Shown: positions 6,103-13,171 of the stretch, piece by piece
How the letters are laid out: every line of letters begins with the position of its first letter
Position numbering within the stretch: the stretch's first letter is position 1
Origin: Planctomycetota bacterium
GTDB taxonomy: Bacteria; Planctomycetota; Phycisphaerae; Phycisphaerales; UBA1924
Assembly: GCA_023432465.1 (NCBI GenBank)
Contig: JAEYUO010000026.1
Span: 1 to 19,872, forward strand
DNA length: 19,872 nucleotides
Reading direction: 5' to 3'
Notes under the pieces: model-generated
Database searches by the model: none
Seen by the model: only the letters and a program-made list of their open reading frames with translations
Told to the model about the DNA's origin: nothing
Program-made: the position numbers and the translations under genes

Positions 6103-7281
6103 ATGAACAACCCTCGCACCGCCAAAGTGTCTTCCTCGAAGGAAGACGTGTCGACGCTCCGCCTCTCGCCAATGGAGGTCGAGCGGCTCAAGCGTGATCT
6201 TGATGCATCGACGCCGGGGGGCGCGGCAGCGCAACGGACATTCAAGCGGTGGCCGTTTGAGTCGAGGCCGGTGCGGGTGGAGATTCAGCATCCGGGCGGG
6301 GCGGCGACGGTGCTGAACTATGTGCCGCGGAACATCTCTCGCGAGGGCCTGGGGCTTCTGCACAGCTCGTTTGTGTACACGGGGACGCGGTGCACGGTGT
6401 TCCTGCCTCACCCGACTCGTGGGCTCGTGTCGATCGGCGGCACGGTGGTGCGGTGCCGGCACTTCCGCGGGAAGGTGCACGAGCTGGGCATCCGGTTTGA
6501 TCAACCGATCGATGTTCGCGACTTCCTCGGTCTGGATGGGACGGAGGGGTGCTACATGCTTGAGAACGTCTCGCCGGAGTCGCTGTCGGGCGGCGTGCTG
6601 TTGATCGAGCCGGGGGAGATGGACCGCGCGCTGATCCGGCAGCACCTGAAGGACACGAACCTGACGGTGACGGCGGTGGGTAGCGCCAAGGAGGGGATTG
6701 AGCGCGCACGCGAGGGGTATGACGTGATCCTGTGCTCGCTGCAGCTTCCGGATGGAGACGGTCTGGAAGTGCTTTCCAAGATCCGCGAGGCGGGGGTTCA
6801 GACCCCGTTCCTGCTGCTGTGCACTTCGGCGGGCGCGGAGCCCGTGCGGAATCGGATGCGGGAGGTCCAGCCCGAGGGCGTGGTGTGCAAGCCGGTGCCC
6901 GCCCAGACGCTGCTGTCGGCGATCGGCGAGTTCCTGCTGGTACGCGTGAAGGACCTTGGGGGAGGCGGGGCGGCGATTCTCTCGACGCTCTCGCCTCGGG
7001 ACCCCCTGGCGGCGCACGTGCCGGAGTATCTCAAGGAGCTTGAGCAGCTTGCCAAGCGGATGGATGCCGCGATGAGCAAGGGCGACCTTGCGGAGTGCAC
7101 GCGGCTGGTGTTCCAGGTGCGGGGTTCTGCGCCGACGTTCGGGTTCAACGCGCTGGCGGAGACCGCTGCGCAGACGCACGGGACTTTGCAGTCCACGCAG
7201 AGCCTTGCGGAGTCGTCGGCGGCGGTTCGAAAGCTCGTGGGGATGTGCTACCGGGCGCAGGTTCGCCGCGCGGCGGCGTGA
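6103..7281 (+). CDS. PilZ domain - degenerate receiver - degenerate HPt protein
   Basis: This is a 392-residue cytosolic signalling protein. Residues ~44-142 are a PilZ domain with both c-di-GMP binding motifs, RxxxR (Arg45-Arg49) and NxSxxG (Asn77-Gly82), and the closing ELGIRF. Residues ~163-281 are a CheY-like receiver. The phosphoacceptor Asp is Ser212 (VILCSLQLPDGDG), and the acidic pair is Glu169-Pro170, while Thr241 and the Lys263-Pro264 pair remain. Residues ~300-385 resemble a histidine phosphotransfer domain, but the active His is Phe337 (LVFQVRGSAPTFG). The PilZ motifs predict c-di-GMP binding, and the other two domains probably work as unphosphorylated docking modules. The start at 6103 was chosen as the first ATG giving a sensible N-terminus; the frame is open to 5983. 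No clear promoter or Shine-Dalgarno was found. It converges on queF. Confidence 0.88.
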   Translation: MNNPRTAKVSSSKEDVSTLRLSPMEVERLKRDLDASTPGGAAAQRTFKRWPFESRPVRVEIQHPGGAATVLNYVPRNISREGLGLLHSSFVYTGTRCTVFLPHPTRGLVSIGGTVVRCRHFRGKVHELGIRFDQPIDVRDFLGLDGTEGCYMLENVSPESLSGGVLLIEPGEMDRALIRQHLKDTNLTVTAVGSAKEGIERAREGYDVILCSLQLPDGDGLEVLSKIREAGVQTPFLLLCTSAGAEPVRNRMREVQPEGVVCKPVPAQTLLSAIGEFLLVRVKDLGGGGAAILSTLSPRDPLAAHVPEYLKELEQLAKRMDAAMSKGDLAECTRLVFQVRGSAPTFGFNALAETAAQTHGTLQSTQSLAESSAAVRKLVGMCYRAQVRRAAA

Positions 7282-7296
7282 GCCGATCGGCGAGAG

Positions 7297-7683
7297 TCAG
7301 CGGCCGCGAAACTCGCCGGGGACCGGCCCGAAGTCCGCGCGGATGATGGAGCGGATTCCGCCGCGGCCGCGCCAGTTGGTCTCGACTTGCAGCCAAACCG
7401 GCCTGAGGAGCCTGACGAGATCGTCGCGGATGGTTCCGGTGACGGCCTCGTAGAAGATGCCCTCGTTGCGAAATGACTGGTAGTAGAGCTTCAGGCTCTT
7501 GAGCTCGACGCACCCCCCACTCTTTGCTTCGGTGGCGGGCTCGTAGCGGAGGGTGACGGTGCCGAAGTCCGGGTGGCCGGTCTTGGGACACTGCGATGTG
7601 AACTCCTCACCGATGTGTTCGATGACGATCGGTCCGGAGCTTGGGGGCGTGGGGAAGGTCTCGAGGAGCTTGACATCGGGCAT
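7297..7683 (-). CDS. queF: NADPH-dependent 7-cyano-7-deazaguanine reductase
   Basis: This 128-residue QueF (short, single-domain type) reduces the nitrile preQ0 to the amine preQ1 on the way to queuosine in tRNA. The signature FTSQCPKTGHPDFG holds the nucleophile Cys32 and the proton donor Asp39, seven residues apart as in Bacillus subtilis QueF (55 and 62). ELKSLKLYYQSFRN (60-73) is the QueF motif, and Glu79 in FYEAV matches the substrate-binding Glu97. Compared with the Bacillus enzyme (~165 residues) both ends are shorter. The ATG at 7683 begins the family-like N-terminus, and a GGAG sequence lies upstream; the frame extends further but not as QueF. It starts 13 bp after the TPR lipoprotein stop, so the two share a transcript. 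Other queuosine genes are not in this window. Confidence 0.95.
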   Translation of the reverse strand: MPDVKLLETFPTPPSSGPIVIEHIGEEFTSQCPKTGHPDFGTVTLRYEPATEAKSGGCVELKSLKLYYQSFRNEGIFYEAVTGTIRDDLVRLLRPVWLQVETNWRGRGGIRSIIRADFGPVPGEFRGR

Positions 7684-7696
7684 CGAGCGGGCTCCG

Positions 7697-8719
7697 TCAG
7701 CGGCCGTATCGGGAGAGCAGATCGATGATCTGCGGCTGGTCGCGGTTGAGCTGGAGGGATCGGCGGAGCGCGGTGAGGCCGTCCTCGCGGGCGGTGTTGT
7801 CGGCGCGGCCGGACCAGATCCATGCGTTGAGGAGGCAGACGCCCTTGCCGTTGAGCGCGGGGAAGTAGTCGCCATCGATGGCGAGCGCGCTGTCGAAGGC
7901 GGCACGCGCTTCGTCGTACTTGCCCATCTTGAATCGGGCAAAGCCGAGGCGCTCCCAACTGGCGGCGGAGGGCTGGGCGCGGTTGACCTGCTCCAGGGCG
8001 TTGACCATTTCCTCGAACCGGTCGAGCTTGCCGAGACTCTCGGCGAGGTTCATGAGGAGCGCGGGGGTGAGCTCCATGAGCTCGGCGGCCTGCTGATACT
8101 CCTGCACCGCGCCGCGGTGGTCGCCCATGGCGGCGTAGACCGCGCCGAGATTGAAGCGGGCGGGGCCGTCACGGGGCATGAGTTCGACAGCGCGACGGGC
8201 GTAGGGCAGGGCAAGGTTGTTCTCATCGAGCTGGTAGTACGCGGTGGCGAGGTTCAGGTTGGCCTTGAAGTCATCGGGCTTGACGGCAAGTGCACGGAGA
8301 TAGGCCTGGATGGCATCTGTCACGCGCTCCAGCAGGTGGAGCATGAGGCCGTGGTAGTACTGCGCATCGAAGTTGCGCGGCTGGATCCTGGCCGCGTTGC
8401 CATAGGACTCTTCGGCCCGGCCGTAGTCGCCGCGGGTGCGGTAGATGTCGGCGATGCCCATGTGCGCGGAGGTAAGCCGGGGATTGACTTCGATGGCGCG
8501 GGCAAACGCGGCGAGGGCGCGGTCGGTATCGCCATCGCGGACAGCGGTCTCACCGGCGATGAGATAGACCTCGGCGGTGCTGCGGGTGGGCGCGGGGCGC
8601 TCCGTGCGGACGGGCTCGCGGCCCGGGACCTGGGCGCATCCGGAGAGCGCAAGGACGAGGGCACAGCAGAGCAAAAGGAACGAGAGAGCGGACGGTCCTT
8701 GGATCGGCGATCTGGGCAT
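7697..8719 (-). CDS. TPR-repeat lipoprotein
   Basis: This protein of about 340 residues has a lipoprotein signal (LLLCCALVLALSGC, lipid-modified Cys28, Ala at +2). About eight tetratricopeptide repeats fill nearly all of the mature part. Clear ones include RALAAFARAIEVNPR, RAEESYGNAARIQPR, DAIQAYLRALAVKPD, LALPYARRAVELMPR and EARAAFDSALAIDGD. TPR arrays bind partner proteins; the lipid anchor places this one on a membrane in the periplasm. The start at 8719 has AGAGG six bases upstream. The ATG two codons earlier (8725) is almost as likely, and the frame stays open to 8794. It lies 77 bp after nfo and 13 bp before queF on the same strand. No partner can be named from the sequence. Confidence 0.88.
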   Translation of the reverse strand: MPRSPIQGPSALSFLLLCCALVLALSGCAQVPGREPVRTERPAPTRSTAEVYLIAGETAVRDGDTDRALAAFARAIEVNPRLTSAHMGIADIYRTRGDYGRAEESYGNAARIQPRNFDAQYYHGLMLHLLERVTDAIQAYLRALAVKPDDFKANLNLATAYYQLDENNLALPYARRAVELMPRDGPARFNLGAVYAAMGDHRGAVQEYQQAAELMELTPALLMNLAESLGKLDRFEEMVNALEQVNRAQPSAASWERLGFARFKMGKYDEARAAFDSALAIDGDYFPALNGKGVCLLNAWIWSGRADNTAREDGLTALRRSLQLNRDQPQIIDLLSRYGR

Positions 8720-8796
8720 CGGCATCCTCTGAAAGCGGCCGCGGCGGCCGTGCCGCGGTTTGGGGTGGGTCAGGGGGCTTGGAGCATACACCAACC

Positions 8797-9726
8797 TCAG
8801 GACGCACGCGCACGGCGAGGGGTTCGTGGACGGGCGGGCTTGGGCGCCTTGCCGATCAGAAAGGACCGGAGACGGCGGAGATTGAGGGTATCGAAGGGTG
8901 TTCCGGCATCGTTTTCGCCCTTTGGAGTTTCCATGATCATCGGCTTGCCCGCGAACTGGGGGTGATTGACGACGGCCTTGAAGCCGGCGGGGCCGATGGT
9001 GCCCTTGGCGATGTGCTCGTGGAGGTCTCGCCGGCTGGCGGCGGGGGCCTTGGAGTCGTTGAGGTGCAGGACGCGGATGTTGTCCATGCCGCAGGCAGCG
9101 GCGAGGGCATCGAGCGCGGCGGCGGCCCCGGAGTCGGTCGAGAGGTCGTAGCCCGCGGCGTGGGCGTGGCAGGTGTCGATGCAGTAGCCGATGCGGGCAG
9201 GCTGGCCGGTGGCATCGATGATGCGGGCGCGGAGGGAGGCGAGTTCATCGAAGGGCGCGCCGAGGTTGGAGCCGCTGCCGACGGTGTTCTCCAGGCAACT
9301 GACGGTGCGGAAACCCGCGGTGCGTTTGAAGACCTCGCGATAGGCGGCAGCGATACGGGCAAGGCCCTCGGCACGGGTGGAGGTGGTAAACGCGCCGGGG
9401 TGGTGGACGAGGAAGTCGATGCCGAGGGCTTCGCAGCGTTCGAGCTCGACGGTCATGAGGTCGATCGACTTGTGCCAGAGCTCATCGTCGGGAGAAGCGA
9501 GATTGATGAGATAGGAGGCGTGGGAGACGGTGCGGCCGTCGGCCCAGCCCATTTCGGCGATGCGGGCGCGCCACGCGCGGACCTCGTCATCGGCCAGCGG
9601 GCGGACCTTCCACTGCTGCTGGTTCTTGGTGAAGACCTGCACGCAGTCGAGGCCGAGCTTTGCGGCCTCGTCGAGCGCGTTGACCATCCCGCCGGCGATG
9701 GAGAGGTGGGATCCGAAGAGGGGCAT
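8797..9726 (-). CDS. nfo: Endonuclease IV (AP endonuclease)
   Basis: This 309-residue enzyme of the xylose-isomerase-like TIM-barrel fold cleaves DNA 5' to abasic sites in base-excision repair, using a trinuclear zinc centre. All nine metal ligands can be aligned: His69 (SHASYLINLASPD), His109 (HHPGAF), Glu146 (CLENTVG), Asp184 and His187 (YCIDTCHAHAAGYD), His221 (LHLNDSK), Asp234 and His236 (DLHEH) and Glu266 (METPKG). Numbering is almost that of E. coli Nfo. An extra basic Pro/Arg/Lys-rich tail of about 15 residues follows the barrel (PKPARPRTPRRARAS). The start at 9726 gives the family N-terminus MPLFGSHLSIAGG; the frame extends upstream to 9858 without similarity. A TAGTGT box lies 8 nt before the start. 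It is the first gene of a minus-strand set. Confidence 0.96.
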   Translation of the reverse strand: MPLFGSHLSIAGGMVNALDEAAKLGLDCVQVFTKNQQQWKVRPLADDEVRAWRARIAEMGWADGRTVSHASYLINLASPDDELWHKSIDLMTVELERCEALGIDFLVHHPGAFTTSTRAEGLARIAAAYREVFKRTAGFRTVSCLENTVGSGSNLGAPFDELASLRARIIDATGQPARIGYCIDTCHAHAAGYDLSTDSGAAAALDALAAACGMDNIRVLHLNDSKAPAASRRDLHEHIAKGTIGPAGFKAVVNHPQFAGKPMIMETPKGENDAGTPFDTLNLRRLRSFLIGKAPKPARPRTPRRARAS

Positions 9727-9734
9727 GAGGCGGA

Positions 9735-9740
9735 ACACTA
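9735..9740 (-). promoter_or_regulatory. Putative -10 box (TAGTGT) of nfo
   Basis: On the minus strand TAGTGT lies 8 nt before the nfo ATG, the leaderless arrangement seen for other genes here. The whole divergent gap between nfo and the next lipoprotein is only 62 bp (9727-9788), so both promoters must fit inside it. On the plus strand only a weak TTTGCT (9757-9762) / TGTAGG (9779-9784) pair is visible. Confidence 0.4.
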
Positions 9741-9788
9741 GGGGCCGGACTTGCCCTTTGCTCGCGGTTGTGCTTTCCTGTAGGCGTG

Positions 9789-10457
9789 ATGCGACTCCCA
9801 GCACGAGTTCTGGTGTTCTTGGCGCTGCTTCTGTCGGCGGGCGGCTGCACGGCCCCATCGCCGCAGATGCGGAACGTGATGGTCGAGTATCGGTTCGAGA
9901 ACGTCCGCGAGGCGCCGGGATCGAGCGAGTGGGAGAGGATCAAGGGGGTCTTGTCACGCTCGGTGAAGACCGTTGATGGGGAGGTGGTGCGGGAGCGGAA
10001 GGTCGGGGACACGAGCATCCGGACGTATCGGGCACGGCTGGTCCTGGCGGACTTGGGGAAGCTGGAGGCGATCCACGCGGATCTTGAGGCTCTGCGGCTG
10101 TCGCCACGGGCAGGGGAGCGGCTGGACTTCCGGTTCGACGGGTTGACGGCGGCGTACCGGTCGAGCTTCGTCACGGCGGGAGTCTCGACGGTGGTGAGCG
10201 GGTTTACGGTTGAGGGGAACAAGGTCCGGCTGTTCGTGCTGCCGAAGGGTGAGGCGATCAGCACGAACACGGTGCGACCGGGGATGTGGTCTGCTCGGCT
10301 GGAGGGCGTGCCGGCAGATCGATGGGTGTATGGCGTGTCGGAGGATCCTCGGGGGTCCCTGCCGCGGCGGTACTTCCGGGTGAATGTGACGACGCTGCAG
10401 ACTGAGAATCTGGATGAGGGGTCGTTTGAGCGGTGGTATGGTGGCGGGGTCAAATAG
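9789..10457 (+). CDS. Lipoprotein of unknown function
   Basis: This is a 222-residue predicted lipoprotein. The N-terminus MRLPARVLVFLALLLSAGGC has a basic start, a hydrophobic core and a lipobox with Cys20. The mature part has no family I recognise. It looks alpha/beta, with alternating hydrophobic strands (NVMVEYRFENV, YRARLVLADL, KVRLFVLPKGEA) and a Trp-rich segment (MWSARLEGVPADRWVYG) near residues 170-190. A GTG three bases upstream of the chosen ATG is a possible start. The gene is divergent from nfo. Its TAG stop is followed at once by a heptamer repeat array. Confidence 0.8.
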   Translation: MRLPARVLVFLALLLSAGGCTAPSPQMRNVMVEYRFENVREAPGSSEWERIKGVLSRSVKTVDGEVVRERKVGDTSIRTYRARLVLADLGKLEAIHADLEALRLSPRAGERLDFRFDGLTAAYRSSFVTAGVSTVVSGFTVEGNKVRLFVLPKGEAISTNTVRPGMWSARLEGVPADRWVYGVSEDPRGSLPRRYFRVNVTTLQTENLDEGSFERWYGGGVK

Positions 10458-10492
10458 TTTTGGATTTTGGCTTTTGGAATGCGGAATACGGA
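10458..10492 (+). repeat. Heptamer tandem repeat TTTTGGA / ATGCGGA
   Basis: Five in-phase 7-bp units follow directly after the lipoprotein stop codon: TTTTGGA, TTTTGGC, TTTTGGA, ATGCGGA, ATACGGA. The array is locally AT-rich against a very GC-rich background. The remaining gap to 10549 holds nothing recognisable except purine-rich sequence with AGGA and GAGGG ahead of the next start. Confidence 0.8.
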
Positions 10493-10549
10493 GTGCCTAG
10501 GCAGGAAGATTGAGGACGGATCGCGTAGTCAAGCAGGAATGAGGGTCGA

Positions 10550-11365
10550 ATGACAACGGCGAGTCCCAGGGTTGCAGTCATCACGGGGGCGAGTTCGGGG
10601 ATCGGGGAGGCGGTCGCTGCGGAGCTCGCCGGGCAAGGGTGCCTGCTGGTGCTCAATGCGCGGCGTGTGGAGAAGCTGGAGGCGGTGGCGTTTCGGCTCG
10701 AGAAGCGGCCGACCCGGTCATCGCCGCCGACGGTGGTGTGCGTGCCGGGGGATGCGTCCGAGCAGCGCGTGATTGACGCGATGTTCGATGCGGCGGAGAG
10801 GCACTTTCAACGCGCAGCGGATGTGGTGGTGGTGAACGCGGGGCGAGGGTTGGCGGGATCGCTGACGACCTCTGATGAGTCGCAGTGGGAAGAGGTGCTG
10901 CGGACGAACTATCTCGGGGCGGCGAGGCTGATGCGGACGGCGGCGGACCGGCTGCTGCAGGCGCTGTCGAGCAATCCGGAGGGGGAGGCGGGCCTGAGCG
11001 GGGAGTGGCTGAACCGGCCGCGGGATATCGTGGCGATCGGTTCGAGCGTGGGCCGGAACATTTCGCCGTTTTCGTCGATGTATGGCTCGACGAAGTTCGC
11101 GGTTCACGCGCTCGCGGAGGCTCTGCGGCGGGAGATCGGGCCGAAGGGAGTCCGTGTGACGACGATCGAGCCGGCGATCGTGGCGAGCGAGTTTCAGGCG
11201 GTGGCGGGGTATGACGCGACGACGTTCGGCTCGTTCATGAACAAGATCGGCCCGGTGCTGCGGCCGGCGGATGTGGCGCGGACGATCGGCTTTGTGGTCA
11301 GCCAGCCGGCGCACGTGCACCTGAACAATGTGGCGATCCGGCCCACGAGACAGGACTACCCATGA
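10550..11365 (+). CDS. Short-chain dehydrogenase/reductase
   Basis: This 271-residue classical SDR is an NAD(P)-dependent oxidoreductase with a Rossmann fold. It has the cofactor glycine motif TGASSGIG (12-19), NAG at 96-98, the structural Asn120, catalytic Ser165/Ser166 and the YxxxK pair Tyr178-Lys182 (YGSTK). Arg38-Arg39 after the second strand (LNARR) suggests NADP preference. The C-terminal VAIRPTRQ resembles the YdfG/3-hydroxy-acid dehydrogenase branch, but the substrate cannot be assigned. An insert of about 20 residues (NPEGEAGLSGEWLNRPRD, around 142-159) precedes the catalytic strand. GAGGG lies 5 nt before the ATG at 10550. The stop overlaps the ankyrin-like gene start by 4 bp (ATGA), so translation of the two is probably coupled. 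Confidence 0.93.
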   Translation: MTTASPRVAVITGASSGIGEAVAAELAGQGCLLVLNARRVEKLEAVAFRLEKRPTRSSPPTVVCVPGDASEQRVIDAMFDAAERHFQRAADVVVVNAGRGLAGSLTTSDESQWEEVLRTNYLGAARLMRTAADRLLQALSSNPEGEAGLSGEWLNRPRDIVAIGSSVGRNISPFSSMYGSTKFAVHALAEALRREIGPKGVRVTTIEPAIVASEFQAVAGYDATTFGSFMNKIGPVLRPADVARTIGFVVSQPAHVHLNNVAIRPTRQDYP

Positions 11366-11895
11366 GCGACTGGATCCGCAGATTGCAGACCAAGAGGCTG
11401 TTCAACGCCGCGAAGTACGGCGGTGAGGAGTACGCGCGGGACGCCATCCGGCTGGGCGCGGATGCGCGGCACATCAGCCGGAAGAACCGGCGGACCGCGC
11501 TGATCATGTCGTGCGGGGGGATGATGCCGTCGCTGCTGATCGTGCAGGAGCTGATCGCGGCGGGGGTGGATGTCGGCGTGCAGGATGTCACCGGGCGGAC
11601 CGCGCTCGATTGGGCACGGGTGCGGCTGACGGAGATGGGGCCGTGGACCCCGGAGGAACTGCCGACGAGATCGAAGTCGCTCGATGAGTTCGGGAACGTG
11701 GTGCTGCAGGACTTCGAGGAGGAGCACTTCGCGGAGTTGCGGGCCGAGCGGCCCGAGATGGCCGAGGAGTTCATCGCGGGATACATGGAAGCGCGGAAGG
11801 AGGCGGCGTTGTCGCAATACAACCCGCGGGCGGAGTATGAGGCGGTGATCCCGGTGCTGGAGCGGGCGATGGAGGCGGCGGGGAAGACCGCGTGA
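11362..11895 (+). CDS. Ankyrin-repeat-like small protein
   Basis: This 177-residue cytosolic protein has two to three degenerate ankyrin repeats in residues ~10-85. LFNAAKYGGEEYARDAIRLGADA, then NRRTALIMSCGG...LIVQELIAAGVDV and TGRTALDWARVRLTEMG follow the usual helix-turn-helix-loop pattern, with TALI and TALDWA as the TPLHxA equivalents. The C-terminal half is acidic and helical (EEEHFAELRAERPEMAEEF) with no known domain. Ankyrin repeats bind proteins. The 4-bp overlap with the dehydrogenase gene suggests coupled expression, but a physical link between the two products is only inference. It converges on the TPR-membrane gene, leaving 4 bp between the stops. Confidence 0.8.
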   Translation: MSDWIRRLQTKRLFNAAKYGGEEYARDAIRLGADARHISRKNRRTALIMSCGGMMPSLLIVQELIAAGVDVGVQDVTGRTALDWARVRLTEMGPWTPEELPTRSKSLDEFGNVVLQDFEEEHFAELRAERPEMAEEFIAGYMEARKEAALSQYNPRAEYEAVIPVLERAMEAAGKTA

Positions 11896-11899
11896 GGGG

Positions 11900-13171
11900 T
11901 CAGTTCTTCACCGGCTCGCGGAAGCTGTTGACGATGTTGAGCGCCATCGGGGAGAGCATGCAGCCGAAAATGTACGGCAACAGCAACGCGAACTGCCCCA
12001 TGCTCATCAAGGGGATCGAGAGAAGCATGAGCAGGGACATGGCGGCGAGGTACGCGGCCATGATCCACCGCGGCGGGCCCTCCGCGGCCAGGCCCGCCAT
12101 TGCGAGGGGCACGATCAACAGTGCGGCGAGCACACCGACAGCGGAGAAGACCGCGGCATCGGTGATCAGCCACGCCGCCCCGAGCAGCGAACAGATGCCG
12201 ATCCACGCGCCGAGGCCCCACGCCCACCAGAGCTGATGCCTGCGGAGTGATGCGCGGCCGAAACGGTTGAGACTCAGCGCGAGGTTGAACAGCGGCACGG
12301 TGATCCACGTCAGGACGACGAAGATGAAGTAGGCGATGGTAATCGGCCAGACGAACGGGGCGATGGCGGGGTAGCTTGCGCCGAGCGACCGGAGGACGTT
12401 GTTCCCGATGACGCCGCCGAGGATGATCATCCAGGCGATGCGCCCGGGGATCCGGGCCATGAACAGAAAGTACGTCAGCATGCCCCGATAGATGAAGTAC
12501 CGGGCCTTGAGGGCTTCGACGAGTCCTTCGCGGGCGTTGTCGATGGTGGGATCGAGGCGTAATGCTTCGCGGAAGTGGTCGAGCGCCTTGGCGGCATCGG
12601 CCTTGGTGCCGCGGTGCAGGAGCGTCCAGCCCATGGTGTTGTGGGTCGCGGCGTTGTCGGGGTCGCGGGAGAGCGTGCCGTCGATGGCGAAGGCGGCTTC
12701 CTTGGAGCGGCCCAGGCCGACCAGCGCCATCGCGCGTGTGTTCAGGCAGACCGGGTCGTCGGGGGAAATGGCCAGGCCTCGATCGGAAGCGCTGAGAGCC
12801 TCCTTGTACTTCTTCTCGATTGCCAGGGTCGCGGCAAGGATCCCCCAGTTGCGGACCTCATCGGGGTCGAGGCCGACGGCCTCCCATGCGGCCTCGATGG
12901 CCTCACGGGTCATGTTGCGTCGCATGAGCACCGATGCGAGCGCGTAGTGCATGAAGCTGTCGGCGGGTTCGAGGCCAACAGCGTGACGGGCCTCGGAGGT
13001 GGCCTCGGTGTGCGCCTCGCGGTTGCTGAGGCACAGCGCGAGGCACGCGTGGGCGGTGGCGAGGTTGGGGTCCTCGGCGAGCGCGAGGCGGAACTGCCTC
13101 TCGGCGAGGTCGTAGCGCCCCTGATCAAAGAGCAGTGTCGCGGCGCGGAAGGCGTGGCTCTCGCTGATCAT
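11900..13171 (-). CDS. TPR protein with C-terminal multi-helix membrane domain
   Basis: This 423-residue protein has two halves. Residues ~4-220 are about six tetratricopeptide repeats, for example LAERQFRLALAEDPN, EATSEARHAVGLEPA, EAIEAAWEAVGLDPD, EALSASDRGLAISPD and ALDHFREALRLDPT. Residues ~243-412 hold about six hydrophobic helices (near 243-260, 273-295, 316-338, 340-362, 369-389, 393-412). There is no signal peptide, so the TPR part is predicted to face the cytoplasm. The start codon overlaps the stop of the upstream AAA ATPase by 4 bp (TCAT on the plus strand), which makes translational coupling and partnership likely. The obvious inference is a membrane anchor or adaptor for the ATPase. 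A much longer frame runs upstream to 13570 but reads as Arg/Pro-rich shadow. Confidence 0.88.
   Translation of the reverse strand: MISESHAFRAATLLFDQGRYDLAERQFRLALAEDPNLATAHACLALCLSNREAHTEATSEARHAVGLEPADSFMHYALASVLMRRNMTREAIEAAWEAVGLDPDEVRNWGILAATLAIEKKYKEALSASDRGLAISPDDPVCLNTRAMALVGLGRSKEAAFAIDGTLSRDPDNAATHNTMGWTLLHRGTKADAAKALDHFREALRLDPTIDNAREGLVEALKARYFIYRGMLTYFLFMARIPGRIAWMIILGGVIGNNVLRSLGASYPAIAPFVWPITIAYFIFVVLTWITVPLFNLALSLNRFGRASLRRHQLWWAWGLGAWIGICSLLGAAWLITDAAVFSAVGVLAALLIVPLAMAGLAAEGPPRWIMAAYLAAMSLLMLLSIPLMSMGQFALLLPYIFGCMLSPMALNIVNSFREPVKN

Noticed and set aside
7282..7291. Bidirectional terminator between the PilZ gene and queF
   Set aside because: GCCGATCGGC is a 10-bp palindrome with no loop and no T-run, so it cannot be called a terminator.
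7553..8965. Plus-strand open frame of 470 codons opposite queF and the TPR lipoprotein
   Set aside because: Both minus-strand genes have recognisable motifs; the plus frame is Gly/Glu/Val-rich shadow.
8779..9741. Plus-strand open frame of 320 codons opposite nfo
   Set aside because: It is the mirror of nfo, whose nine metal ligands are all present on the minus strand.
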